A stretch of DNA of 64,000 nt from [Enterobacter] lignolyticus SCF1 (GTDB lineage Bacteria; Pseudomonadota; Gammaproteobacteria; Enterobacterales; Enterobacteriaceae). The notes beneath the pieces are model-generated. The model saw only the letters and a list, made by a program, of their open reading frames with translations, made no database searches and was not told where the DNA came from. This document shows positions 43,583-54,105 of this stretch, piece after piece (position 1 is the stretch's first letter; the number at the start of each line of letters is the position of its first letter). The DNA lies in assembly GCF_000164865.1 (NCBI RefSeq), contig NC_014618.1:1240001-1304000 (forward strand), read 5' to 3'. Position numbers and translations under genes: made by a program.

Positions 43583-46500
43583 ATGAAACCGTTCCGTTTA
43601 GCGGCGCTGACGCTGGCGCTTGTCGCCACATTCTCGCTCGTCGGCTGTGATAATAATGATAAACCACAGACCGCCGGGAAGGCTGATTCGGCTCCGACGT
43701 CGCAGGCAAAAGCGCCGGCGAAGCCCGACAGCGCGCAGCTGGAAAAGCTGGCGCAGCAAAGTCAGGGCAAAGCGCTGACTTTGCTTGACGCCTCCGAGGT
43801 GCAGCTTGACGGCGCCGCCACGCTGGTACTCACTTTTTCCATTCCGCTGGACCCGAATCAGGACTTCTCGCGCCGCGTCCACCTGGTGGATAAAAAGAGC
43901 GGCAAAGTCGATGGCGCCTGGGAAATTGCCCCGAACCTGAAAGAGCTACGTTTGCGCCACCTTGAACCGAAGCGCAATCTGGTGCTTACCGTCGATCCGG
44001 AACTGGCGGCGGTGAATAAAGCGACCCTTGGCCAGAGCGTGGAGAAAACCTTCACGACCCGCGATATTGCCCCCAGCGTAGGCTTTGCCAGCCGCGGTTC
44101 GCTGCTGCCGGGCAAGGTGGTGGCCGGGCTGCCGGTGATGGCCCTTAACGTCAACAATGTGGATATCAACTTCTTTCGCATTAAGCCGGAATCCCTCGCG
44201 GCGTTCGTCAGCCAGTGGGAGTACCGCAGCGCGTTGACCAACTGGGAGTCGGACGAGCTGCTGAAAATGGCGGACCTGGTCTATACCGGGCGCTTCGATC
44301 TCAACCCGCAGCGCAATACCCGCGAAAAGCTGTTGCTGCCGCTCAGCGACATCAAACCGCTGCAGCAGGCCGGGGTGTATGTGGCGGTCATGAATCAGGC
44401 CGGGCACTACAGCTACAGCAACGCCGCGACCCTGTTTACCCTCAGCGACATCGGCGTTTCGGCGCACCGCTACCGTAACCGCCTTGACGTGTTCACCCAA
44501 AGCCTCGAAAACGGCGCCGCGCAGTCCGCTATCGACGTCCAGCTGCTGAACGACAAGGGGCAGGTGCTGGCGCAGGCGAACAGCGACGCCCAGGGGCACG
44601 TGACCCTGCAGACGGATAAAGAGGCGGCGCTGCTGCTGGCGCGTAAAGACGGGCAGACCACGCTGCTTGACCTCAAGCTTCCGGCGCTGGATCTGGCGGA
44701 GTTCGACATTGCGGGCGCGCCGGGCTACAGCAAGCAGTTCTTCATGTTCGGCCCGCGCGACCTCTACCGCCCCGGCGAGACGGTTATCCTCAACGGCCTG
44801 CTGCGCGACAGCGACGGCAAGCCGCTGGCCGACCAGCCGGTGAAGCTGGAGGTGGTGCAGCCTGACGGGCAGGTTATCCGGACGGTCATGAGCCAGGCGG
44901 TGAACGGTCTGTACGCGTTTACTTACCCGCTTGACAGCGGCGCGGCGACCGGCATGTGGCATATTCGCGCCAGCGCGGGCGACAACCAGAAGCGCGAGTG
45001 GGATTTCCACGTCGAGGATTTTATGCCGGAGCGGATGGCGCTCAGCCTGACGCCGCAGAAGCTGCCGGTGGCGCCGGATGCCGACGTTCGCTTTGACGTC
45101 GCGGGCTACTACCTCTACGGAGCGCCTGCCAGCGGCAATGCGCTGCAGGGGAAACTGTTCCTGCGTCCGCTGCGTGACGCGGTCGCCGCGCTGCCGGGAT
45201 TCCAGTTTGGCGATATCGCCGAAGACAACCTGTCCCGCACCCTGGATGAGGTGCAACTGACGCTCGACGACAAAGGCCGCGGGCAGGTGGAAACGCAGAG
45301 CCAGTGGCAGGAGACCCATTCGCCGCTGCAGGTGATTTTGCAGGCCAGCCTGCTGGAGTCCGGGGGCCGTCCCGTCACCCGCCGCGTTGAGCAGGCTATC
45401 TGGCCTGCCGAAACGCTGCCGGGCATCCGTCCGGCGTTCGCCAGCAAAGCGGTGTATGACTACCGTACCGACACCACCGTGAATCAGCCGATGGTGGATG
45501 AAAACAGCAATGCCGGTTTCGACATCGTCTATGCCGATGCCAGCGGACAGAAAAAGGCGGTCTCCGGGCTGCAGGTGCGCCTGATCCGCGAGCGCCGCGA
45601 CTACTACTGGAACTGGTCTGACAGCGACGGCTGGCAGTCGCAGTTCGATCAAAAGGATCTGGTGGAGGGCGAACAGTCGCTGGATCTGAAAGCCGATGAA
45701 ACCGGTAAGGTCAGCTTCCCGGTAGAGTGGGGCTCCTACCGCCTGGAGGTGAAAGCGCCGGACGATACCCTCAGCAGCGTCCGCTTCTGGGCCGGGTACA
45801 GCTGGCAGGATAACAGCGACGGCAGCGGCGCGGCGCGTCCTGACCGCGTCACCATGAAGCTCGATAAACCGGCGTACAAACCGGGAGAGACCATCAGGTT
45901 GCATATCGCCGCACCGGCGGCCGGTAAAGGCTATGCGATGGTGGAGTCCAGCGAAGGGCCGCTGTGGTGGCAGGAGATAGACGTTCCCGCCGAAGGGATG
46001 GATCTCGCCATTCCGGTCGATAAAAGCTGGAACCGCCACGATCTTTACCTCAGCACGCTGGTGATCCGTCCGGGGGATAAGTCCAAATCCGCAACGCCGA
46101 AGCGCGCGGTCGGGCTGCTGCATCTGCCGCTCGGCGATGAAAACCGCCGCCTGAACCTTACGCTCGACGCGCCGGTGAAAATGCGTCCGAACCAGCCGCT
46201 GACGGTGAAGGTGAAAGCCAGCGCCAAAGAGGGACCGGCGCCGAAGCAGGTTAACGTGCTGGTCTCCGCCGTCGACAGCGGCGTGCTGAACATTACCGAT
46301 TACGCCACGCCGGATCCGTGGAACGCGTTTTTCGGCCAGAAGCGCTACGGCGCGGATATCTATGATATCTACGGTCAGGTGATTGAAGGACAGGGGCGTC
46401 TGGCGAACCTGCGTTTCGGCGGCGATGGCGACGAGCTCAAGCGCGGCGGCAAACCGCCGGTCAACCACGTGACGATTATCGCCGAGCAGGCGCAGCCGGT

Positions 46501-48535
46501 GCAGCTTGATGACAACGGCGAGGGAACGGTCACCCTGCCGATCGGCGATTTTAACGGCGAGCTGCGGGTGATGGCGCAGGCGTGGACCGCAGAGGATTTT
46601 GGCAGCAGCGACAGCAAAGTGGTGGTTGCCGCGCCGGTGATTGCCGAGCTGAATATGCCGCGTTTCATCGCCGGTGGCGATACGACGCGCCTGACGCTGG
46701 ATTTGACCAACCTGACGGACAAACCGCAGACGCTGAGCGTGAAGCTTGCCGCCAGCGGGCTGCTGTCGCTGGAGAGCGCGCAGCCGCAGCCGGTAAACCT
46801 GGCGCCTGGCGCCCGCATGACGCTGTTCGTACCGGTCAGCGCGGCGGAAGGCTTTGGCGATGGCCGGGTGGAGGCCACCGTTGATGGCCTGGCCCTGCCG
46901 GGCGAAACCTTTGCGCCGTTCCATAAGCAGTGGACGCTCGGCGTGCGCCCGGCATTCCCGGCGCAGACGGTGAATTCCGGCGCGGCGCTACAGCCTGGCG
47001 AAAGCTGGACGGCGCCCGCTGAGCAGGTGACGGGTTTCTCACCGGCGACGCTGCAGGGGCAGCTGCTGTTCAGCGGTAAACCGCCGCTGAACCTCTCGCG
47101 CTACATCCGCGAGCTGAAGGCTTACCCGTACGGCTGCCTTGAGCAGACCGCAAGCGGCCTGTTCCCGTCGCTGTACACCAATGCCGCGCAGCTGAAATCC
47201 CTCGGCATCGTCGGCGACAGCGACGACAAACGTCGGGCGGCGGTCGATCTGGGTATCTCCCGCCTGCTGCAGATGCAGCGCGACGACGGCGGTTTTGCGC
47301 TGTGGGATAAAGAGGGGCCGGAAGAGTACTGGCTGACGGCCTACGTGATGGACTTCCTCGTCCGCGCCGGCGAGCAGGGCTACAGCGTACCGGCTGAAGC
47401 GCTGGCGAAGGGCAATAACCGCCTGCTGCGCTACCTGCAGGAACCGGGGCTGATGACCATTCGCTACAGCGACGACGCCCAGGCCAGCCGCTTTGCCGTG
47501 CAGTCTTATGCCGCGCTGGTGCTGGCGCGTCAGCAGAAGGCGCCGCTCGGCGCGCTGCGCGAAATCTGGGAGCGTCACGCGCAGGCCAAAGCCGGGCTGC
47601 CGCTGCTGCAGCTCGGCCTGGCGCTGAAGGCCATGGGCGATGCGCCGCGCAGCGCTCAGGCGCTGCAGCTGGCGCTGACCACCGCGCGCCAGGATAAAAA
47701 CCAGTGGATGGCGGATTACGGCAGCCAGCTTCGCGATAACGCGCTGATGCTGAGCCTGCTTGAAGAGAATAAACTGCTGCCGGAGGCGCAGAACGCGCTG
47801 CTGAACACGTTGTCGCAGCAGGCCTTCGGCGAGCGCTGGCTTTCCACCCAGGAGATGAACGCCCTGTTCCTTGCGGCGAAAGGGCTGCAGGACCTGCCGG
47901 GCGACTGGCAGGCGCAGACCTCGCTGGACGCGGCGCCGCTGCACGGCGATAAGGCGCAGTGGCGCACGCTGGATGCTGACCAGCTGGCGTCGCTGAAGGT
48001 GACGAATACCGGCACGCAGCCGCTGTGGCTGCGTCTGGACAGCAGCGGCTATCCGGCGTCAGCTCCGCCGTCCGCCAGCAATGTGCTGCAGATTGAGCGC
48101 CAGTACCTTGGCGCTGACGGGCAGCCGAAATCGCTCTCCGCGCTGCGCAGCGGCGAGCTGGTGCTGGTTCATCTGCAGGTTAAAGCGAACCAGAACGTGC
48201 CGGATGCGCTGGTGGTTGATTTGCTGCCCGCCGGGCTTGAGCTGGAAAACCAGAACCTGGCGAACAGCAGCGCCAGCCTGCAGGAGAACGGCAGCGAGGT
48301 GCAGAACCTGCTTAGTCAGATGCAGCAGGCGGATATTCAGCACATCGAGTTTCGCGACGATCGCTTTGTCGCCGCCGTGGCCGTCAGCCCTTACCAGCCG
48401 GTAACGCTGGTGTATCTGGCGCGCGCGGTGACGCCGGGCGCTTATCAGGTGCCGGTGCCGCAGGTGGAGTCGATGTACGTGCCGCAGTGGCGGGCGACGG
48501 GTGCGGCCAGCGGCCCGCTGATCGTCGTGCCGTAA
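43583..48535 (+). CDS. yfhM: Bacterial alpha-2-macroglobulin lipoprotein YfhM (ECAM)
   Basis: 1650-residue periplasmic lipoprotein protease trap. Signal and lipobox FSLVGC at the N-terminus, a chain of MG beta domains, a CUB/TED region with the thioester CLEQ (Cys1185-Gln1188 in YPYGCLEQTASG), and C-terminal MG10. Cleavage of the bait region would expose the thioester and covalently trap the protease. Start at ATG 43583 gives the signal peptide; the open frame upstream to 43454 would bury it. Its stop abuts pbpC directly, coupling the trap with a peptidoglycan repair enzyme. Confidence 0.95.
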   Translation: MKPFRLAALTLALVATFSLVGCDNNDKPQTAGKADSAPTSQAKAPAKPDSAQLEKLAQQSQGKALTLLDASEVQLDGAATLVLTFSIPLDPNQDFSRRVHLVDKKSGKVDGAWEIAPNLKELRLRHLEPKRNLVLTVDPELAAVNKATLGQSVEKTFTTRDIAPSVGFASRGSLLPGKVVAGLPVMALNVNNVDINFFRIKPESLAAFVSQWEYRSALTNWESDELLKMADLVYTGRFDLNPQRNTREKLLLPLSDIKPLQQAGVYVAVMNQAGHYSYSNAATLFTLSDIGVSAHRYRNRLDVFTQSLENGAAQSAIDVQLLNDKGQVLAQANSDAQGHVTLQTDKEAALLLARKDGQTTLLDLKLPALDLAEFDIAGAPGYSKQFFMFGPRDLYRPGETVILNGLLRDSDGKPLADQPVKLEVVQPDGQVIRTVMSQAVNGLYAFTYPLDSGAATGMWHIRASAGDNQKREWDFHVEDFMPERMALSLTPQKLPVAPDADVRFDVAGYYLYGAPASGNALQGKLFLRPLRDAVAALPGFQFGDIAEDNLSRTLDEVQLTLDDKGRGQVETQSQWQETHSPLQVILQASLLESGGRPVTRRVEQAIWPAETLPGIRPAFASKAVYDYRTDTTVNQPMVDENSNAGFDIVYADASGQKKAVSGLQVRLIRERRDYYWNWSDSDGWQSQFDQKDLVEGEQSLDLKADETGKVSFPVEWGSYRLEVKAPDDTLSSVRFWAGYSWQDNSDGSGAARPDRVTMKLDKPAYKPGETIRLHIAAPAAGKGYAMVESSEGPLWWQEIDVPAEGMDLAIPVDKSWNRHDLYLSTLVIRPGDKSKSATPKRAVGLLHLPLGDENRRLNLTLDAPVKMRPNQPLTVKVKASAKEGPAPKQVNVLVSAVDSGVLNITDYATPDPWNAFFGQKRYGADIYDIYGQVIEGQGRLANLRFGGDGDELKRGGKPPVNHVTIIAEQAQPVQLDDNGEGTVTLPIGDFNGELRVMAQAWTAEDFGSSDSKVVVAAPVIAELNMPRFIAGGDTTRLTLDLTNLTDKPQTLSVKLAASGLLSLESAQPQPVNLAPGARMTLFVPVSAAEGFGDGRVEATVDGLALPGETFAPFHKQWTLGVRPAFPAQTVNSGAALQPGESWTAPAEQVTGFSPATLQGQLLFSGKPPLNLSRYIRELKAYPYGCLEQTASGLFPSLYTNAAQLKSLGIVGDSDDKRRAAVDLGISRLLQMQRDDGGFALWDKEGPEEYWLTAYVMDFLVRAGEQGYSVPAEALAKGNNRLLRYLQEPGLMTIRYSDDAQASRFAVQSYAALVLARQQKAPLGALREIWERHAQAKAGLPLLQLGLALKAMGDAPRSAQALQLALTTARQDKNQWMADYGSQLRDNALMLSLLEENKLLPEAQNALLNTLSQQAFGERWLSTQEMNALFLAAKGLQDLPGDWQAQTSLDAAPLHGDKAQWRTLDADQLASLKVTNTGTQPLWLRLDSSGYPASAPPSASNVLQIERQYLGADGQPKSLSALRSGELVLVHLQVKANQNVPDALVVDLLPAGLELENQNLANSSASLQENGSEVQNLLSQMQQADIQHIEFRDDRFVAAVAVSPYQPVTLVYLARAVTPGAYQVPVPQVESMYVPQWRATGAASGPLIVVP

Positions 48536-50860
48536 ATGCGTTTTCGGCGCCTGAAAACTTCCCGCTGGCTGCGGCTGGCGGGAGCGCTCGTATTGCTCTG
48601 GCTGGCGGTGCTGGCGGCTGACCGCCTGTGGCCGCTGCCGCTCAAAGAGGTTGCGCCTGCCCGGGTGGTGGTGGCCGAGGACGGCACGCCGCTGTGGCGG
48701 TTTGCCGACGCCGAAGGGATCTGGCGCTATCCGGTCGCTATTGACGACGTTTCGCCGCGCTATTTACAGGCGCTCATTCAGTACGAAGACCGCTGGTTCT
48801 GGGATCATCCCGGCGTTAATCCGCTGTCGGTGATGCGGGCCGCCTGGCAGGATCTGCGCGCCGGGCGGGTTATCTCCGGCGGCAGCACCCTGACGATGCA
48901 GGTGGCGCGCCTGCTCGACCCTCATCCCCGTACCTTTGGCGGTAAGTTCCGCCAGCTGTGGCGCGCGCTGCAGCTGGAATGGCACCTCGATAAGCGCCAG
49001 ATCCTGACGCTGTACCTCAACCGGGCGCCGTTTGGCGGCACGCTGCAGGGCGTTGGGGCGGCGAGCTGGGCGTATCTCGGCAAACCGCCCGCGCGGCTGA
49101 GCTATTCCGAAGCCGCGCTGCTGGCCGTGCTGCCGCAGGCGCCGAGCCGTCTGCGTCCCGACCGCTGGCCGCTGCGGGCGCAGGCCGCGCGGGACAAAGT
49201 GCTGCAGCGGATGCAGACTCAGGGCATCTGGTCGGCGCGGCAGGTCGATGAGGCGCGGGAGGAGCCGGTGTGGCTGTTCCCGCGGCAGATGCCGCAGCTG
49301 GCGCCGCTGTTTTCCCGCAAAATGCTGGCCAGCAGCCGGGATGAAAAGGTGGTCACCACCCTTGATGCCGCGCTGCAGCGTCAGCTGGAAGAGCTGGCGC
49401 TGAACTGGAAATCCCGCCTGCCGCCGCGCAGCTCGCTGGCGATGATCGTTATCGATCATACGTCGATGAAGGTGCGCGGCTGGGTGGGGTCGGTGGACAT
49501 TACCGACGACAGCCGGTTCGGCCATGTCGATATGGTCACCGCCGTGCGATCGCCGGGATCGGTGCTGAAGCCGTTTATCTATGGCCTGGCGATGGATGAT
49601 GGGCTGATCCATCCGGCGTCGCTGCTGCAGGACGTACCGCGGCGTTTTAGCGACTACCGCCCGGGCAACTTCGACAGCGGCTTTCACGGCCCGGTGAGCA
49701 TGAGCGACGCGCTGGTGCGCTCGCTAAACCTACCGGCGGTGCAGGTTCTGGAAGCCTATGGACCAAAGCAGTTTGCCGCTCGCCTGCGCAACGCCGGGCT
49801 GCCGCTGCTGTTGCCCAACGGCGCGGAGCCGAACCTGTCGCTGATCCTCGGCGGCGCGGGGGCGCGTCTGGCGGATATCGCCGCGGCCTACAGCGCTTTC
49901 GCCCGCCAGGGGAAAGCCGGGCGGCTGCGCATGCTGGCGAGCGATCCGCTCATTGAGCGACCGCTGCTGTCGCCCGGCAGCGCGTGGATCGTTCGCCGCA
50001 TTCTTGCCGGAGAAGAACAGCCGCTGCCGGACGCCTCGCTGCCGCAGACGGTGCCGCTGGCGTGGAAAACCGGCACCAGCTACGGCTATCGCGATGCCTG
50101 GGCCATCGGCGTTAACGCCCGCTATGTTATCGGCATCTGGACCGGCAGGCCGGACGGTACGCCGGTGGTGGGGCAGTTTGGCTTTATCAGCGCGATACCG
50201 CTGCTCAATCAGGTCAGCAATCTGCTGCTGGCGCGGGCGGCGAGCGTAAAAAACGGGCTGCCGACGGACCCGCGTCCCCCTTCGGTGAGCGCCGCGACCG
50301 TCTGCTGGCCGGGCGGCCAGGCGCTTCCTGCAGGCGACAGCAACTGCCGCCGCCGTTTATCGACATGGCTGCTGGACGACAGCCAGCCGCCGACGCTATT
50401 GTTACCCGATCAGGAGGGGAGTCGGGGGATCCGCTTCCCGGTCTGGCTGGATGAAAAAGGGGCGCGCGTCGCCGCCGATTGTCCGGGCGCGAAAGCGTCA
50501 ACGCTCGACGTCTGGCCGCTGCCGCTGGAACCCTGGCTGCCCGTCAGCGAGCGGCGCGCAGCCAGGCTGCCTCCGGCGTCGACGACCTGTCCGCCGCTGC
50601 ACCAGCAGGATCTTATTCCGCTGACGCTCTCCGGCGTGCGCGATGGCGCGGTCATCAAACGCCTGCCGGGCGAAAATCGCGCCGCGCTGGCGCTGCAGAC
50701 CACCGGGGGAGAGGGACGACGCTGGTGGTTTGTCAACGGCGAGCCGACGGAAAGCCGCGGAGCCGCGACGACGCTATCGCTGGAGCAGCCCGGCGAATAT
50801 CAGCTGGTGGTGATGGATGAGGCAGGGCAGGTGGCGACCGCCAGCTTTACCCTGCAATAA
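48536..50860 (+). CDS. pbpC: Penicillin-binding protein 1C PbpC
   Basis: 774-residue bifunctional class A PBP. One N-terminal membrane anchor (LRLAGALVLLWLAVLAAD), glycosyltransferase domain with YEDRWFWDHPG and GGSTLTMQVARLL, transpeptidase domain with SPGSVLK (Ser342) and KTGTSYG, and a C-terminal BiPBP domain. Starts immediately after the yfhM stop; the pairing is conserved across many bacteria and suggests linked defence of the sacculus. Confidence 0.96.
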   Translation: MRFRRLKTSRWLRLAGALVLLWLAVLAADRLWPLPLKEVAPARVVVAEDGTPLWRFADAEGIWRYPVAIDDVSPRYLQALIQYEDRWFWDHPGVNPLSVMRAAWQDLRAGRVISGGSTLTMQVARLLDPHPRTFGGKFRQLWRALQLEWHLDKRQILTLYLNRAPFGGTLQGVGAASWAYLGKPPARLSYSEAALLAVLPQAPSRLRPDRWPLRAQAARDKVLQRMQTQGIWSARQVDEAREEPVWLFPRQMPQLAPLFSRKMLASSRDEKVVTTLDAALQRQLEELALNWKSRLPPRSSLAMIVIDHTSMKVRGWVGSVDITDDSRFGHVDMVTAVRSPGSVLKPFIYGLAMDDGLIHPASLLQDVPRRFSDYRPGNFDSGFHGPVSMSDALVRSLNLPAVQVLEAYGPKQFAARLRNAGLPLLLPNGAEPNLSLILGGAGARLADIAAAYSAFARQGKAGRLRMLASDPLIERPLLSPGSAWIVRRILAGEEQPLPDASLPQTVPLAWKTGTSYGYRDAWAIGVNARYVIGIWTGRPDGTPVVGQFGFISAIPLLNQVSNLLLARAASVKNGLPTDPRPPSVSAATVCWPGGQALPAGDSNCRRRLSTWLLDDSQPPTLLLPDQEGSRGIRFPVWLDEKGARVAADCPGAKASTLDVWPLPLEPWLPVSERRAARLPPASTTCPPLHQQDLIPLTLSGVRDGAVIKRLPGENRAALALQTTGGEGRRWWFVNGEPTESRGAATTLSLEQPGEYQLVVMDEAGQVATASFTLQ

Positions 50861-50956
50861 GACGCGTTTTGGCGCAGAGACGATAAGTGTTGCTGAAACT
50901 CATCTTATTTTAAAAAAATGTTATCTATGTCCATAGGCAAACCGCGTGTGGGTCAT

Positions 50957-50962
50957 TATAAT
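50957..50962 (+). promoter_or_regulatory. Likely ndk promoter -10 box
   Basis: A perfect TATAAT lies 57 bases before the ndk start within the 158-bp pbpC-ndk gap. No good -35 hexamer is seen at 17 bases, so strength is uncertain. Confidence 0.5.
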
Positions 50963-51018
50963 CCGCGCCACAACCTAAACCGCGTAAGCGCTACACAGAA
51001 CATCATACAGAGGTAAAC

Positions 51019-51450
51019 ATGGCTATCGAACGTACTTTTTCCATCATTAAACCAAACGCGGTGGCAAAAAACGTTATCGGCAATATCTTTGCGCGTTTCG
51101 AAACCGCAGGGCTGAAAATCGTTGGCACCAAAATGCTGCACCTGACGTCTGAGAAAGCGGCTGGCTTCTACGCCGAGCACCAGGGCAAGCCGTTCTTCGA
51201 CGGTCTGGTTGGCTTCATGACTTCTGGTCCTATCGTTGTCACCGTGCTGGAAGGTGAAGATGCCGTCCGTCGTCATCGCGAAATCCTCGGCGCCACCAAC
51301 CCGGCCAACGCGCTGGCAGGCACCCTGCGCGCAGACTATGCCGACAGCCTGACCGAAAACGGCACCCACGGTTCTGATTCCGTTGAATCCGCTGAACGCG
51401 AAATCGCCTACTTCTTCGGCGAAGGCGAAGTGTGCCCGCGCACCCGCTAA
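51019..51450 (+). CDS. ndk: Nucleoside diphosphate kinase Ndk
   Basis: 143-residue enzyme transferring gamma-phosphates between NTPs and NDPs through a phospho-histidine, in the NGTHGSDS loop. Begins MAIERTFSIIKPNAVAKNVIG as in E. coli, behind an AGAGG SD. Biased codon use suits high expression. Confidence 0.98.
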   Translation: MAIERTFSIIKPNAVAKNVIGNIFARFETAGLKIVGTKMLHLTSEKAAGFYAEHQGKPFFDGLVGFMTSGPIVVTVLEGEDAVRRHREILGATNPANALAGTLRADYADSLTENGTHGSDSVESAEREIAYFFGEGEVCPRTR

Positions 51451-51539
51451 TCGCGCACAAGTGTAATTAGGTTTACACTTTATTTAGCAAATGCCGCGTG
51501 CAGGCGTGGCATCTGTGCAGCAGAATTTGTACAATGCCA

Positions 51540-51580
51540 CGCCCCCGGACGAGCAGATGCTCACCGGGGCGTTTCTTTTT
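51540..51580 (+). terminator. Intrinsic terminator of ndk
   Basis: CGCCCC...GGGGCG stem continuing into a GG/CC pair around one bulged C, loop of about 15 bases, followed by TTTCTTTTT. Confidence 0.85.
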
Positions 51581-51627
51581 CAACCCTCCAGGGGCCATAA
51601 CGTGTAATAACGAGGCCGGAATAGATT

Positions 51628-52794
51628 ATGTCTGAACAAATTGTCACGCCTGATAACGCCGCTCTGACGGTACCGAATAAAGATGCCAAAATTAACCTGC
51701 TGGATTTAAACCGTCAGCAGCTGCGCGAGTTTTTCCATAATCTCGGCGAGAAGCCGTTTCGCGCCGATCAGGTGATGAAATGGATGTATCACTACTGCTG
51801 CGATAACTTTGATGAGATGACTGACATCAACAAAGTGCTGCGCGGTAAACTGAAAGAGGTCGCCGAAATTCGCGCGCCGGACGTCGTGGAAGAGCAGCGC
51901 TCCTCCGACGGCACCATCAAATGGGCGATTGCGGTGGGCGATCAGCGCGTTGAAACCGTATACATCCCGGAAGACGATCGCGCCACGCTGTGCGTCTCTT
52001 CCCAGGTGGGCTGCGCGCTGGAGTGCAAATTCTGTTCGACCGCGCAGCAGGGCTTTAACCGTAACCTGCGCGTGTCGGAAATTATCGGCCAGGTGTGGCG
52101 CGCAGCGAAAATTATCGGCGCGGCGAAAGTCACCGGTCAGCGCCCGATCACCAACGTGGTGATGATGGGGATGGGCGAGCCGCTGCTGAACCTGACTAAC
52201 GTGGTTCCGGCGATGGAAATCATGCTGGATGATTTCGGTTTCGGTCTGTCGAAGCGCCGCGTCACGCTCTCCACCTCCGGCGTTGTTCCGGCGCTGGATA
52301 AGCTTGGCGATATGATTGACGTCGCGCTGGCGATTTCCCTGCACGCGCCGAACGATGAAATTCGCGATGAAATTGTACCGATCAACAAAAAGTACAATAT
52401 TGAGACCTTCCTGGCGGCCGTGCGTCGCTATCTGGAAAAATCGAACGCCAACCAGGGACGCGTGACGATTGAATACGTCATGCTGGACCATGTGAACGAC
52501 GGTACCGAGCACGCGCATCAGCTGGCGGAACTGCTGAAAGATACGCCGTGCAAGATCAACCTGATTCCGTGGAACCCGTTCCCGGGCGCGCCGTATGGCC
52601 GCAGCTCCAACAGCCGTATCGACCGTTTCTCGAAGGTATTGATGAATTACGGTTTCACCACCATTGTGCGTAAAACCCGCGGCGACGACATTGACGCCGC
52701 CTGCGGTCAGCTGGCCGGCGATGTTATCGACCGTACCAAGCGCACAATGCGTAAGCGTATGCAGGGTGAACCGATCGCCGTCAAGGCGGTCTGA
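51628..52794 (+). CDS. rlmN: Radical SAM rRNA/tRNA adenine-C2 methyltransferase RlmN
   Basis: 388-residue enzyme making 2-methyladenosine at A2503 of 23S rRNA and A37 of some tRNAs. Radical-SAM ligands Cys129, Cys133, Cys136 in CALECKFCSTA; the methyl-carrying cysteine is in the C-terminal DAACGQLAG; Cys122 lies just before the cluster. About four residues longer than E. coli at the N-terminus. Confidence 0.97.
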   Translation: MSEQIVTPDNAALTVPNKDAKINLLDLNRQQLREFFHNLGEKPFRADQVMKWMYHYCCDNFDEMTDINKVLRGKLKEVAEIRAPDVVEEQRSSDGTIKWAIAVGDQRVETVYIPEDDRATLCVSSQVGCALECKFCSTAQQGFNRNLRVSEIIGQVWRAAKIIGAAKVTGQRPITNVVMMGMGEPLLNLTNVVPAMEIMLDDFGFGLSKRRVTLSTSGVVPALDKLGDMIDVALAISLHAPNDEIRDEIVPINKKYNIETFLAAVRRYLEKSNANQGRVTIEYVMLDHVNDGTEHAHQLAELLKDTPCKINLIPWNPFPGAPYGRSSNSRIDRFSKVLMNYGFTTIVRKTRGDDIDAACGQLAGDVIDRTKRTMRKRMQGEPIAVKAV

Positions 52795-53062
52795 TAAACC
52801 GTAGTCCGCGCGTCCGGGATGGCGCGCGGCAGGTAATATGTTTAAGGAGTAGGCGAAACGTACTGATGCGGTTAATAATTACGGTGCGTTTCCGCCATGA
52901 TTGAGGCAGTATGTAGCGGGGTAAAAAACAGGTCGGGCGCGGGGTTTGTCATCGCTCACCTGGCAGTCTTATACTGTTTATCTTACGTTTACCGAGCAGA
53001 TGTTTCGGGGTGCGGGTTTCCGACACCAGAACCTTAAATTTACGTACCAGCAGCTGTAGCGA
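52795..53062. other. Intergenic region rlmN-rodZ
   Basis: 268 bases with a GC-rich hairpin CCGCGCG/CGCGCGG at 52806-52829 and no credible gene. It probably holds the rodZ promoter; I cannot point to definite boxes. Confidence 0.4.
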
Positions 53063-54079
53063 ATGAATACTGAAGCCACTCAAGACTCACAAGCAGCACA
53101 GACCACGGGAACGCGCCTGCGTAATGCCCGTGAACAACTCGGACTCAGCCAGCAAGCCGTCGCTGAACGCTTATGCCTGAAGGTTTCCACGGTTCGCGAT
53201 ATTGAAGACGATAAGGCCCCTGCCGACCTCGCCTCAACGTTCCTGCGTGGCTATATCCGCTCCTATGCACGCCTTGTCCATATTCCGGAGGAAGAGCTGC
53301 TGCCGATGATGGCGAAACAGGCGCCGGTTAAGGCCGCCAAAGTTGCGCCGATGCAGACCTTCGCCTTAGGTAAACGCCGTAAAAAACGCGATGGCTGGCT
53401 GATGAGCTTCACCTGGCTGGTGCTGTTTGTGGTGGTTGGCCTGACCGGCGCCTGGTGGTGGCAAAACCACAAAGCGCAGCAGGAAGAGATCACCAGCATG
53501 GCCGATCAGTCAAGCGCCGAGCTGAACACTAACGACAGCGGCAGCAGCCAGAACGTGCCGCTGGACACCAGCGCCGCCCAGAGCCAGGCGCCGGATGCAA
53601 ATGCCGCTGCGCCGCAGGCTACCTCAGCGGATGCTGCGCCTGCCGCGACGGCGCAAGCCAATGCGGCGCCAGCCCCGGCGGCAAACGCGCAGGCCGGCGC
53701 TGTGGTTGCGCCGTCTCAGGCGAACGTCGATCCGGCGCCGACCGCACCGGCCGCTGCTGCGGCCAACGGCGCGCCGCTGCCGACCAGCCAGGCGGGCATC
53801 ACTTCTCCGGCGGCAGACCCTAACGCGCTGGTGATGAACTTTAACGCCGACTGCTGGCTGGAAGTCTCTGACGCAACGGGCAAAAAGCTGTTCAGCGGCC
53901 TGCAGCGCAAAGGCGGTACGCTTAACTTAGCCGGCCAGGCGCCGTATAAGCTTAAGATTGGCGCGCCGGCGGCGGTACAGATTCAGTTCCAGGGTAAACC
54001 GGTCGATTTGAGCCGCTTTATCAGAACTAACCAGGTTGCGCGTTTCACGCTGAATGCCGAAGCTTCTCCGGCACAGTGA
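53063..54079 (+). CDS. rodZ: Cytoskeletal morphogenesis protein RodZ
   Basis: 338-residue bitopic protein linking MreB to the elongasome. Cytoplasmic helix-turn-helix (residues 20-85, LGLSQQAVAERLCLKVSTV), one membrane segment near 112-135 (FTWLVLFVVVGLTGAWWW), a long Ala/Pro/Gln-rich periplasmic linker, and a C-terminal DUF4115 beta domain. 26 bases before ispG. Confidence 0.95.
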   Translation: MNTEATQDSQAAQTTGTRLRNAREQLGLSQQAVAERLCLKVSTVRDIEDDKAPADLASTFLRGYIRSYARLVHIPEEELLPMMAKQAPVKAAKVAPMQTFALGKRRKKRDGWLMSFTWLVLFVVVGLTGAWWWQNHKAQQEEITSMADQSSAELNTNDSGSSQNVPLDTSAAQSQAPDANAAAPQATSADAAPAATAQANAAPAPAANAQAGAVVAPSQANVDPAPTAPAAAAANGAPLPTSQAGITSPAADPNALVMNFNADCWLEVSDATGKKLFSGLQRKGGTLNLAGQAPYKLKIGAPAAVQIQFQGKPVDLSRFIRTNQVARFTLNAEASPAQ

Positions 54080-54105
54080 TAAACGCGTAACGCGGGAGAT
54101 TTTTC

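Noticed and set aside
43946..46924. 992-codon open frame antisense to yfhM
   Set aside because: It mirrors the codon structure of a GC-rich gene on the other strand, shows low-complexity Arg/Gln/His-rich protein and no recognisable domain; yfhM on the plus strand is unmistakable.
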